A stretch of 64,000 nt of DNA from positions 620,001 through 684,000 of the forward strand of contig NZ_JBDPLZ010000005.1 of the NCBI RefSeq assembly GCF_039871655.1, given 5' to 3'. Numbering within the stretch: position 1 is the stretch's first letter; each line of letters begins with the position of its first letter. The notes beneath the pieces are model-generated. The model was not told the DNA's origin and ran no database searches. It saw only the letters and a list, made by a program, of their open reading frames with translations. Below, piece by piece: positions 8,449 through 15,131 of the stretch. The position numbers and the translations under genes were made by a program. The stretch comes from Actinocorallia sp039871655 (lineage in GTDB: Bacteria > Actinomycetota > Actinomycetes > Streptosporangiales > Streptosporangiaceae).

Positions 8449-9324
8449 TCAGGCCGCCTCGGGGCTCGGCGCCGGGGCGGGAGCGGAGGGCTTGGCGGGC
8501 CGTGCGGGCCCGGTGGGCCGCAGGAAGAGGAACATCACGGGCACCAGGTAGGCGGTCCAGGCGATGAGCTGCAGCCAGGTGATCTGCGGCGTGACGTTGA
8601 AGATGCCCTGGAAGAACGTCTGCAGCCAGTCGCCGACGGTGCCGAACTCGTCGAAGAGTTTCCAGGGTTCCAACGCGACGGCCGTCAGCCCCGGCAGGAC
8701 GTCGGCTTCCTGCAGGTCGTGGAAGCCGTACCCGAGGACGCCCGCCGCGACGACGACGAGCGCGGCTCCCGTCCACTTGAAGAACCGCTGGAGGTTGAGG
8801 TTCAGGCCGCCCCGGTACAGGAGGTAGCCGAGCAGCACGGCCGTCAGCAGCCCCGCGAACGCCCCCGTCACGGGCAGGACGGGTGAGCCGTTGGAGTGGG
8901 CGATGTTCGTCCACAGGAAGAGCGCTGTTTCCAGTCCTTCGCGTCCGACCGCGAGGAACGCCACGACCGTCAGGGCGCGCGGCCCCATGTCGAGCGCGCT
9001 GTCGAGCTTGCCTTCCAGCTCGGCCTTGATGCCGCGTGCCGCCGAGCGCATCCAGAAGATCATCCAGGTGACCAGCCCGACCGCGACGATCGAGAGGATC
9101 CCGCCCGCCAGCTCCTGGATCTTGAAATGGTTCTCCTGCGCCACCAGGAACTGCAGGACCATCCCGAACGCCACGCTCAGCGCGATCGCGATCCCGACCC
9201 CGGTCCACACCGGCAGCAGAGCACGCCGGTTGCCCGTCTTCACCAGATAGGCGATGAGGATGCTCACCACGAGAGCGGCTTCGAGCCCCTCACGCAGACC
9301 GATCAGATAGTTACCGAGGAACAT
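8449..9324 (-). CDS. efeU: EfeU, FTR1-family iron permease
   Basis: Seven-helix inner-membrane iron channel (291 aa) homologous to yeast Ftr1. Both hallmark REGLE motifs are visible: LREGLEAAL close to the N-terminus and VGREGLETALFLW in the middle, each placing acidic residues inside a membrane helix to carry iron. The Ala/Pro-rich C-terminus should be cytoplasmic. It is the missing permease for EfeO and EfeB but is encoded on the opposite strand, tail to tail with them, so the system is split into two transcription units. A separate iron box 22 bases upstream of the ATG would keep both units under the same iron control. Confidence 0.93.
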   Translation of the reverse strand: MFLGNYLIGLREGLEAALVVSILIAYLVKTGNRRALLPVWTGVGIAIALSVAFGMVLQFLVAQENHFKIQELAGGILSIVAVGLVTWMIFWMRSAARGIKAELEGKLDSALDMGPRALTVVAFLAVGREGLETALFLWTNIAHSNGSPVLPVTGAFAGLLTAVLLGYLLYRGGLNLNLQRFFKWTGAALVVVAAGVLGYGFHDLQEADVLPGLTAVALEPWKLFDEFGTVGDWLQTFFQGIFNVTPQITWLQLIAWTAYLVPVMFLFLRPTGPARPAKPSAPAPAPSPEAA

Positions 9325-9345
9325 GCCGCCACTCCAGCCTAGAAC

Positions 9346-9364
9346 TTAGGCCACCCTAACCTAA
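9346..9364. promoter_or_regulatory. DtxR/IdeR-type iron box upstream of efeU
   Basis: TTAGG-N9-CCTAA architecture, 16 of 19 positions matching the DtxR/IdeR consensus. It sits 22-40 bases upstream of the efeU ATG and would overlap the promoter. Confidence 0.77.
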
Positions 9365-9424
9365 GTTTCTCCGGAGGGGGAGGCGACCCCTGTCGCCGAC
9401 CTCACACGGCCGAGCAGGGAGTAC

Positions 9425-9673
9425 TCAGAGTCCGCGCTTGACCCGCGCGGTGAACCCGGCCCAGGCCCGCCCGGAGAAGACCAGCTTCGCTCCCTCCGGA
9501 TGTTTGGAGTCCCGCACCGCGATCGCCGTAGCCAAGTCGGCCACTTCGACGCAATTCAACCCTCCGTTGTCGCTGTAGCTGCTCTTGCGCCAGAGAGCGA
9601 CCTCCACGCAGGAGCCGTTCTGTGTGCTGTGACTGCTCTTGCGCCAGAACGGGGGAGAGATGTAAATCGGCAT
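9425..9673 (-). CDS. DUF397 protein with a duplicated WRKSS motif
   Basis: Small cytoplasmic protein (82 aa) of the DUF397 family, almost always encoded next to an XRE/DUF5753 regulator as here. The family core appears in the second half (WRKSSYSDNGGLNCVEVADL, then AIAVRDSKHPEG). Oddly, a second copy of the opening motif precedes it (WRKSSHSTQNGSCVEVA), so the N-terminal half looks like an internal partial duplication. Family members in Streptomyces, of the BldB/WhiJ circuit type, are thought to antagonise or modulate the cognate helix-turn-helix protein. The gene lies 26 bases downstream of that regulator and is probably co-transcribed. Confidence 0.9.
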   Translation of the reverse strand: MPIYISPPFWRKSSHSTQNGSCVEVALWRKSSYSDNGGLNCVEVADLATAIAVRDSKHPEGAKLVFSGRAWAGFTARVKRGL

Positions 9674-9699
9674 CGGTAACCGTCCCTCGGTTCAGCGAG

Positions 9700-10557
9700 T
9701 CAGATCGTCTCGTCGGCGATCCGCTGGATGAGTGCACGGGACTCGTCCGGGCTGAGCGCCCTGGCCCGCAGATGGTCGAAGATCTCTGCGTAGGCAGCGA
9801 TGTCGGAGTGGTCCTCCAGGTAGAGACTGCCGCGACGATATTGAACGTACACGACGTCTGGGTCATTTGGTTCGGGAAATCCCAGTATTTCAAAGGCCCC
9901 GTCGCTACCCGGGTGGGCTCCGGCCGAGAACGGCATGGCCTGGACCGTGATGTTGTTCTGCCACGTCAGGTGGATGAGGTGAAGCAGTTGTTCCTTCATC
10001 ACCTCTCGCCCACCGACTATGGACCTGAGAGCGGATTCGTGGATGACCGCCCAGAGCTTCATGGCGTCAGGCCCCTTCAGCCGCTCCTGTCGCTTCAAAC
10101 GGACCGCGACTCTGCTATCCAACTCTTCCTTAGAAGGGAGATGGACGTCTGACAGCATGATCGCCCTGATGTAGGACTCGGTCTGGAGAAGGCCGAGCAC
10201 GACCTCGGGCTGGTAGGTGCGGAGTTCGGAGACCTCTTCCTCCAGACCGACGTAGAAGGAGAACCAGTCCGGGATCGTTCCTCCGAAGCGTTGCCACCAA
10301 CCGCGCTGACGGCTTTGCCGGGCGAGGGCGACGAGGACTTCGGTCTTTTCTTCGCTGATGCCGTACAGCTTGCACAATGCCAGAACATCGGCAGGCTTGG
10401 GTGAGTGCAGGGCAGCTTCCATGCGTGTCACCGTGACAGGTGAGATGCCTGCAAACTTTGCGGCCTCCTCTCTGGTTTTGCCGAGCTCCTTGCGGATTTT
10501 CCGCAGCTCGTTTGCCAGTCTGCGTCTGCGTACGGTGGGACTAGTTCGATTTGTCAT
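9700..10557 (-). CDS. XRE-family regulator with DUF5753 domain (WhiJ/Scr1-like)
   Basis: DNA-binding regulator of about 285 aa. Residues 10-70 carry an XRE helix-turn-helix (LGKTREEAAKFAGISPVTVTRMEA). The rest is a DUF5753 domain with ELRTYQPEVVLGLLQTESY, VRLKRQERL, HESALR and the C-terminal DSRALIQRIADE. Together with the downstream DUF397 gene it forms the pair seen in Streptomyces developmental loci such as whiJ. ATG 10557 is preceded by AGGTGG at 5 bases. An in-frame GTG at 10566 lies inside that ribosome-binding site and is less likely. Divergent from the ATPase locus at 10744, with an AT-rich region and inverted repeat between them. Confidence 0.9.
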   Translation of the reverse strand: MTNRTSPTVRRRRLANELRKIRKELGKTREEAAKFAGISPVTVTRMEAALHSPKPADVLALCKLYGISEEKTEVLVALARQSRQRGWWQRFGGTIPDWFSFYVGLEEEVSELRTYQPEVVLGLLQTESYIRAIMLSDVHLPSKEELDSRVAVRLKRQERLKGPDAMKLWAVIHESALRSIVGGREVMKEQLLHLIHLTWQNNITVQAMPFSAGAHPGSDGAFEILGFPEPNDPDVVYVQYRRGSLYLEDHSDIAAYAEIFDHLRARALSPDESRALIQRIADETI

Positions 10558-10642
10558 AACAGCCACCTGTTGGGGAATTTTCTCGGCTTTGCTCTTGTGT
10601 TTTTTGTACTAGTGCAGAGAAGTGCTGGACAATTCAGTGATG

Positions 10643-10657
10643 TGAGTTGCAAACTCA
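10643..10657. promoter_or_regulatory. Candidate operator TGAGTT-N3-AACTCA
   Basis: A perfect 6-bp inverted repeat with a 3-base spacer lies in the unusually AT-rich gap between the divergent XRE/DUF5753 gene and the small-protein/ATPase genes. It is a plausible binding site for that XRE regulator; nothing beyond symmetry and position supports it. Confidence 0.4.
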
Positions 10658-10743
10658 GCGTAGCGAGACGGGCACGCTCCGGCTCGGGAACTGGAAAGTT
10701 CCGGGCGATGCGTGCTGCCCAGGCGACCTCACGGGGAGTGGCG

Positions 10744-11029
10744 ATGACGACACCGCAGGCGAGCCTCGTCCCTGCGCATGTGACCCGGTTCCTGCTGCTC
10801 GCCGAGCTGTGCCGAACCCTCGGCGAGCACGGCTGCAGCTCCTGCCTGGTGAACCCGGCCTTCGGGAGCGCCGTGCTGCGGGTGGCGAGGGAGGGACGGC
10901 ACGGAGAGTGGCTGGACGTCGGGTCCGTCGAGCGGGCCGACGACTGGGTTCTTCACCTGGGAGGGGCGGTGGGACTCGGTATGCCACATGGATCAGATCG
11001 CCCGGCACATCGCCCGAACGGTGGCGTGA
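10744..11029 (+). pseudogene. Small actinobacterial protein interrupted by an apparent +1 frameshift
   Basis: From ATG 10744 (GGGAG 6 bases upstream) the frame encodes a small protein with a CxxC pair (HGCSSCLVN) and a typical domain ending ERADDWV at about 10950. In that frame the following residues lose family character and run on into the next gene. One base later, the +2 frame from 10952 reads FTWEGRWDSVCHMDQIARHI and stops with TGA at 11027-11029, which overlaps the ATG of the ATPase gene. Removing one C near 10951 would join both parts into a protein of about 94 residues. I cannot tell a true mutation from a sequencing error. Function unknown. Confidence 0.6.
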
Positions 11030-11421
11030 TGACGGTCCCGAGGGCCGCCGCGGCCTTCCCGGGAACGCCCGACCAGGCCGCGACGGTGCGCCGCTGGTTC
11101 ACCGCCTGGCTCGGCGCCGAACATCCCGCGGCGGACACGGCAGCTCTGCTGCTGTCGGAGGTCTTCTCGAACGCCTGCCTGCACAGCCGGTCCGCCGAGC
11201 CCGGCGGCACCGTCGACGTCGTGGCCGAGGTGGCGGGACGGATCGTCAGTGTCGAAGTCACCGACGGGGGAGGCGGGCCAGAGTCGCTGACGGCCGACGC
11301 CCCGCCCAATGACGCCGAGAACGGTCGCGGATTGTGGCTCCTCGACCTGCTGTCCAAGGAATGGGGTTCAGCGCCTCTGCCCGACGGCCGCTTCCGTGTC
11401 CATTACACCGTGGCCTTCTGA
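11029..11421 (+). CDS. RsbW-like ATP-binding protein (HATPase_c_2)
   Basis: Predicted cytoplasmic anti-sigma/serine-kinase type ATPase, 130 aa, the usual length for these stand-alone actinobacterial proteins. It shows the N-box LLLSEVFSNACLHS and the G1 and G2 equivalents (VEVTDGGGGPE, GRGLWLLDLLSKEWG). ATG 11029 overlaps the stop of the preceding small gene as TGATG; GTG 11026 is an alternative. A longer reading from 10744 is possible in the same frame but would fuse the small protein onto the ATPase, and I regard that as a frameshift artefact. It completes the DUF397 / XRE / ATPase set seen in development-related loci. Confidence 0.82.
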   Translation: MTVPRAAAAFPGTPDQAATVRRWFTAWLGAEHPAADTAALLLSEVFSNACLHSRSAEPGGTVDVVAEVAGRIVSVEVTDGGGGPESLTADAPPNDAENGRGLWLLDLLSKEWGSAPLPDGRFRVHYTVAF

Positions 11422-11593
11422 AACGAAGATCCCCGCTGCGGTGGAGCTGTCCAGGTCCACGCAGACCGCCCGCCCAGGGATGGCCGCCGACGCGCCGAGG
11501 GCCCGGCGGCTCCGCACCCGGCTTGGCGGGAATCCATTCAGATCAGACCTCAGGCTGATGCGGGAACGAGTCGGAGCGGGAGACCATGGGGGG

Positions 11594-11860
11594 ATGGGGT
11601 GGCGGGAAGAGAATTCCTCTTGGCGGATCGGGTGTTTCCCGCTGCTGGCCGGCCTGCTGTGCGTTTCGGCGGGATGGTTGATCGGCCTTTCGGAGGGAGA
11701 ACCGCCGCCCGTCTGCGACTTCAGCTGCGCCATGGCGGAGACAGGGTGGCGGACCTACCTCTCCCTCCTGCTCGTCGGCGGAGGAGCCGTCGTTTCCTGT
11801 GTTTCCGCCCTGGTCTGGGTGATCGCGGTTATCAGGTCATTCCCGAGCAAGTGGCGATAG
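11594..11860 (+). CDS. Small two-helix membrane protein of unknown function
   Basis: An 88-residue protein with two strong hydrophobic segments (about 14-31, FPLLAGLLCVSAGWLIGL, and 57-78, LSLLLVGGGAVVSCVSALVW) flanking a Cys-containing loop (PPPVCDFSCAM) that could be oxidised outside the membrane. The start is uncertain: ATG 11594 is chosen because the reading before it lacks protein character, but ATG 11558 is also in frame. No family recognised. It is bounded by the ATPase gene on the left and, on the right, by a fragment duplicated from the ATPase 3' end, which suggests local rearrangement. Confidence 0.5.
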   Translation: MGWREENSSWRIGCFPLLAGLLCVSAGWLIGLSEGEPPPVCDFSCAMAETGWRTYLSLLLVGGGAVVSCVSALVWVIAVIRSFPSKWR

Positions 11861-11866
11861 CCGACC

Positions 11867-11908
11867 GACGGCCGCCTCTGCGTCCGCTACACCGTCGCCT
11901 TCTGAAAG
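11867..11908 (+). repeat. Duplicated remnant of the RsbW-like gene 3' end
   Basis: These 42 bases match 36 of 42 positions of 11382-11423, which encode the last residues and stop of the RsbW-like ATPase. The reading frame and TGA are preserved here (DGRLCVRYTVAF then stop), but there is no upstream ATPase sequence. It looks like the tail left by a deleted or recombined paralogue. Confidence 0.6.
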
Positions 11909-12089
11909 ACGTGTGGTGGTGAGGCTCAGGACGCCCGGGAGGCCGTCCCCGGCCAGTGGCTCCAAGCGGATCCTCTCGCCTCGCCGAATTCTGACGGTAC
12001 CGCCGACGAATTCCGTGCTTCCGAAGTCGACGGTGCCACCGGTAGCGTGCAAGATCGGGTTGATTGTCCGGTGAATGAAGGACGAGAAG

Positions 12090-12605
12090 ATGGCCGACTG
12101 GTTCAAGGTGTCCATGACGGCGGCCGTCCTCGCCGCCACGACGTCATGCGCCGTCGTCCTCGGATCCGACGACGGCGACGAGCCAGGAGAACCTCCCGCT
12201 CCCAGCCCGTCTCCCACGGTGATGCCCCTCAGCCCCAGCCCCGACGTCCCGGAAGACGAACGCGAGGCCCCCGGCACCGCCTGGCCCCTGAAGGTCACCG
12301 AGCAGACCAGGCTGGCGCTGGCCGAAGCCGCGCGTGAAGCGGGCGCGGACGACGACGCGACCGAGGTGGAGACGCGCGGGACCTTCTATTACGGGGTGGT
12401 CTATGGGCGGAAGGCCAAGGACGACGACTACTACGTGGTCGGCGCGCATTACTGGCACCGGACGGGCGTCGGAGCGTGGAGGTATCTGGGCCGCTACGAG
12501 GACGAGCGGTGTGCTCTCCCGGTGCCGGGCAAGCTGGTGATGGCGTGGATCGGGGTGCCCGCCTTCGGCGCCGGAAGCGCCAGTCCCTGCCCGAACAGGG
12601 ACTGA
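12090..12605 (+). CDS. Putative secreted protein with N-terminal signal and proline-rich linker
   Basis: A 171-residue protein with no family I recognise. Residues 1-26 look like a signal sequence (SMTAAVLAATTSCAVVLG; the Cys could be a weak lipobox, though the -3 position is not ideal). An acidic Pro/Ser-rich linker follows (about 27-60), then a compact C-terminal domain of about 100 residues rich in Tyr and Asp (FYYGVVYGRKAKDDDYYVVG) with two Cys that could pair. ATG 12090 has AAGGA 7 bases upstream; ATG 12075 is in frame but poorly placed. Probably exported and possibly cell-wall associated. Confidence 0.6.
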   Translation: MADWFKVSMTAAVLAATTSCAVVLGSDDGDEPGEPPAPSPSPTVMPLSPSPDVPEDEREAPGTAWPLKVTEQTRLALAEAAREAGADDDATEVETRGTFYYGVVYGRKAKDDDYYVVGAHYWHRTGVGAWRYLGRYEDERCALPVPGKLVMAWIGVPAFGAGSASPCPNRD

Positions 12606-12785
12606 TTTCGGGGTATTCGCTCGACGCGCGGCGGTCCGGCGTCGACACGATCCCGCGTCGACGCCGAACCTATTCGTCGGTAACGGTCCCGCCGGTCATG
12701 TCGGGGGACCAACCGTTCAGAGGAGTCCGGTCGGCGTGCCCGGCGATGGCCGGTCCCCGCACTCGCCAGAGGCCTTCCTCAGCGG

Positions 12786-13199
12786 CTATTCCGCGTAGGG
12801 CTGGTCCGTTCCCCGGGCGCTGTAGCCGAGGCTCCAGATGTAGCCGTCCGGGTCGGCGAAGGAGCCGCCGTACCCGCCCCACGGCAGGGCGCCGGCGGGC
12901 TTGAGGACCGTGGCGCCGGCCTTCTCGGCCTCCGCGATGATCTCGTCGACCCGTGCCTCGCTACGGACGACGTAGGTGAGGACCAGCCCGCTGAAGCCGC
13001 TGCCCTCCGGGCTCGTGCCCACCTGGCCGGCCAGGCCCTCGCGGCCGTAGAAGCCGACGGGCGAGGCTCCGTCCGACTCGAAGAACACCGAGATGCCGTA
13101 GTCGTTCTTGATCTTCCAGCCGAGCCCCTCGGTGTAGAACCGCTTGGCCTGGTCCAGGTCTCGGACGCCGAGGAGGATCGAGCTGACGTGCGCTTTCAT
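12786..13199 (-). CDS. VOC-family protein (glyoxalase/bleomycin-resistance fold)
   Basis: A 137-residue vicinal-oxygen-chelate protein built of two beta-alpha-beta-beta-beta units: the first with ILLGVRDLDQAKRFYTEGLGW, the second ending SFADPDGYIWSLGY. Members bind metal or small ligands; activity cannot be assigned. ATG 13199 is well supported by AAAGGGGA 7 bases upstream. It is divergent from an ECF41-type sigma factor, and a TGTCACA-N16-TGTC sequence at 13309-13335 points towards it. VOC and similar small oxidoreductase-type proteins are common partners of ECF41 sigma factors, so it is a likely target. Confidence 0.85.
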   Translation of the reverse strand: MKAHVSSILLGVRDLDQAKRFYTEGLGWKIKNDYGISVFFESDGASPVGFYGREGLAGQVGTSPEGSGFSGLVLTYVVRSEARVDEIIAEAEKAGATVLKPAGALPWGGYGGSFADPDGYIWSLGYSARGTDQPYAE

Positions 13200-13272
13200 G
13201 CTTTGTCCCCTTTGTGTTTGAGATGCATGTGCTGCCAGAACCGGCAGGTCGGACATCCGGGCCGGGCCCGGC

Positions 13273-13299
13273 TGTCACATCGGCGTGGGTTCGCCGGTC
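13273..13299 (+). promoter_or_regulatory. ECF41-type promoter, TGTCACA-N16-GGTC, towards the sigma gene
   Basis: TGTCACA (13273-13279) followed after exactly 16 bases by GGTC (13296-13299) resembles the ECF41 promoter pattern that I recall as TGTCACA-N16-CGTC. It lies 38 bases upstream of the sigma-factor ATG, suggesting autoregulation. Confidence 0.6.
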
Positions 13300-13308
13300 A
13301 ATCGGTAT

Positions 13309-13335
13309 GACAGGCACGGACGGAGGAATGTGACA
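13309..13335 (-). promoter_or_regulatory. ECF41-type promoter, TGTCACA-N16-TGTC, towards the VOC gene
   Basis: On the minus strand, TGTCACA (13335-13329) is followed after 16 bases by TGTC (13312-13309), about 110 bases upstream of the VOC ATG at 13199. It has the same spacing and -35 element as the opposing site at 13273-13299. Confidence 0.55.
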
Positions 13336-13336
13336 G

Positions 13337-14209
13337 ATGGTCGAGCACGATTGGCTGAGCGAGCGGTTCGCCGAGCACCAGGGCCGCTTGCGGGCGGTGG
13401 CCTACCGGATGCTCGGCTCGCTCGGCGAGGCCGAGGACGCGGTGCAGGAGGCGTGGCTGCGGGTCAGTCGCGCCGACACCGGCCAGGTGGAGAATCCGGC
13501 CGGGTGGCTGACCACGGTCGTCGCCCGGGTCTGCCTGAACATGCTCGAGGCACGCCGGACCCGGCGTGAGGAGTCGACCGGGGCGCTGCCGCCCGAACCG
13601 GCCGTGCCGCATGCGAGCATCCATCCGGCCGGCCAGGCCGATCCCGAGGACGAGGCGCTGCTGGCCGATTCGATCGGTGTCGCGCTGATGGTGGTGCTGG
13701 ACACGCTGACTCCCGCCGAGCGGCTCGCGTTCGTCCTGCACGACGTCTTCGCCGTGCCGTTCGGCGAGATCGGCGCCGTCATCGACCGCTCCCCGGCGGC
13801 GGCCCGGCAACTCGCCAGCCGGGCCCGGCGCCGGGTGCAGGGTGCGGCCGGGACATCCGATGCCGCGCGGTCCCCGAAGCGGGAAATCGTCGCGGCCTTC
13901 CTCGCCGCCTCCCGGAACGGGGATTTCGCCGCCCTGCTCGAGCTGCTCGATCCGGACGCCGTGGTCGGCGAGGTCCGCGGCGCCCACGAGGTGGCGGCTT
14001 TCTTCGCCGGACGGGCTCAGGCCGCCCGGCTCGCCCTGGTCGACGGCGTTCCGGCGGCCGTCTGGTCGCACCGCGGCCGACCCAAAGCCGTCTTCGAGTT
14101 CACGATCAGCGACGGGAAGATCACCCGCATCGCCATCGACGCCGACCCGGACCGGCTCCTCGACCTCGACATCGTCTTTCTTCCCGCCGACAACAAGGAG
14201 GAGCAATGA
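13337..14209 (+). CDS. ECF41-type RNA polymerase sigma factor with SnoaL-like C-terminal domain
   Basis: A 290-residue extracytoplasmic-function sigma factor. Region 2 (about 8-75) has AVAYRMLGSLGEAEDAVQEAWLR; region 4 (about 110-160) has LTPAERLAFVLHDVFAVPFGEIGAVI. Between them, LPPEPAV resembles the WLPEP linker of ECF41. The C-terminal 120 residues form an NTF2/SnoaL-like domain ending DADPDRLLDLD, comparable to the NPDKL motif. In ECF41 this domain replaces an anti-sigma factor and modulates activity directly. ATG 13337 follows GGAGGA at about 10 bases. It overlaps the next VOC gene by ATGA and shares a promoter region with another divergent VOC gene. Confidence 0.92.
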   Translation: MVEHDWLSERFAEHQGRLRAVAYRMLGSLGEAEDAVQEAWLRVSRADTGQVENPAGWLTTVVARVCLNMLEARRTRREESTGALPPEPAVPHASIHPAGQADPEDEALLADSIGVALMVVLDTLTPAERLAFVLHDVFAVPFGEIGAVIDRSPAAARQLASRARRRVQGAAGTSDAARSPKREIVAAFLAASRNGDFAALLELLDPDAVVGEVRGAHEVAAFFAGRAQAARLALVDGVPAAVWSHRGRPKAVFEFTISDGKITRIAIDADPDRLLDLDIVFLPADNKEEQ

Positions 14210-14697
14210 ACTCTGCTTCCCGACCGGTCCGCGACGTGACCGGCATGAACCTCAAGCTCTCGTCCTGCACTCTCGCCGTCCACGACCTCGACGAGGCGCT
14301 CGGCTTCTACCTCGACGTGCTCGGCTTCGAGGTACGCGATGACGTCGAATCCGAGGGGATGCGGCGGGTGAGCGTCGGCCCGCCGCCGCAGCCGGACGTG
14401 CAGATCCTCCTCGAGTCGCCCGGCATGGACCCGGGTGTCCCGCCGGCCGACCGGCAGGCGATCGAAGGCCTGATGGCCAAGGGCCTGCTGGGCCGTCTTG
14501 TCTTCGTGACCGACGACTGCGACGCCGCCTTCGCGCACATCGAGGCCGCGGGCGCTGAAGTGATGCAAGAACCGATCGACCAGCCCGACGGCGTCCGCGA
14601 CTGCGCCTTCCTCGATCCCTCGGGCAACATGCTGCGATTCACCCGGCCGCGACAGGCAGCCCTGACGCACACCGCGAGGGATCGCCGGGCGCCCTGA
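14206..14697 (+). CDS. VOC-family protein coupled to the ECF41 sigma factor
   Basis: A 163-residue glyoxalase-fold protein with the usual paired modules: SCTLAVHDLDEALGFYLDVL near residue 20 and, after LVFVTDDCDAAFAHIEAAGA, the closing CAFLDPSGNMLRF. Its ATG overlaps the sigma-factor stop by four bases, so the two are translationally coupled and their levels linked. A function as small-molecule-binding or detoxifying protein is the usual guess for this family; no active-site assignment is possible from sequence alone. The tail after about residue 150 is Arg-rich and poorly conserved in character. Confidence 0.85.
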   Translation: MNSASRPVRDVTGMNLKLSSCTLAVHDLDEALGFYLDVLGFEVRDDVESEGMRRVSVGPPPQPDVQILLESPGMDPGVPPADRQAIEGLMAKGLLGRLVFVTDDCDAAFAHIEAAGAEVMQEPIDQPDGVRDCAFLDPSGNMLRFTRPRQAALTHTARDRRAP

Positions 14698-14776
14698 ACG
14701 CGGCCGAGGAAAGGGCGGTCCTGTCCGTCCGCCCACCCTCACTCCGGTCCACCCGTGTCCGGGGGCCAGAGGCACC

Positions 14777-15037
14777 TCACTCGTCGACGACCAGGCGTCC
14801 GCCGACATCGACGAAACCGTCGGGATCCTCGACGGCCGCCAGCCGGGTCGCCGTCGAGTCGAGATCGCGCCATTCGGCTTCGGGGCCCTCGGCGCTCAGC
14901 CGGACGAGGGTGTTCTTCCCGCATTGGCGCGCACCGGTGACCAGCACTACCCGGGTGTCTCCCAGCGCTTCGTCGAGCATGCTCTGAGCCCGCCTGGGCA
15001 GTACCCGGCCGAGCGGTGTCTTCGTCTCCTCACCCAC
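14777..15037 (-). pseudogene. Truncated AAA-type ATPase (DUF4143 family) fragment
   Basis: The 86 residues match only the N-terminus of the AAA_14/DUF4143 ATPases, which are normally about 400 aa: an RVLPRRAQ start, Walker A in a drifted form (GARQCGKNT rather than GxxxxGKS/T) and a Walker B-like RLVVDE, after which a TGA ends the frame. The rest of the ATPase and the DUF4143 domain are absent, and downstream sequence to 14698 shows no continuation. Truncation plus an altered Walker A argues for a decaying remnant. The flanking 14698-14776 and 15038-15131 hold nothing I recognise. Confidence 0.7.
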
Positions 15038-15131
15038 AGGTCAAGGATCGGATGCGGCCGCCGTCGCTGTCCTGGAAGTCGCTGGATGGCTGCCTGAATG
15101 GTCGCTGGTCTGCTGTCCGAATGGTCGCTGG

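Noticed and set aside
14777..15131. Integration site or insertion-sequence scar next to the ATPase fragment
   Set aside because: No terminal inverted repeats, target-site duplication, tRNA gene or recombinase could be found nearby.
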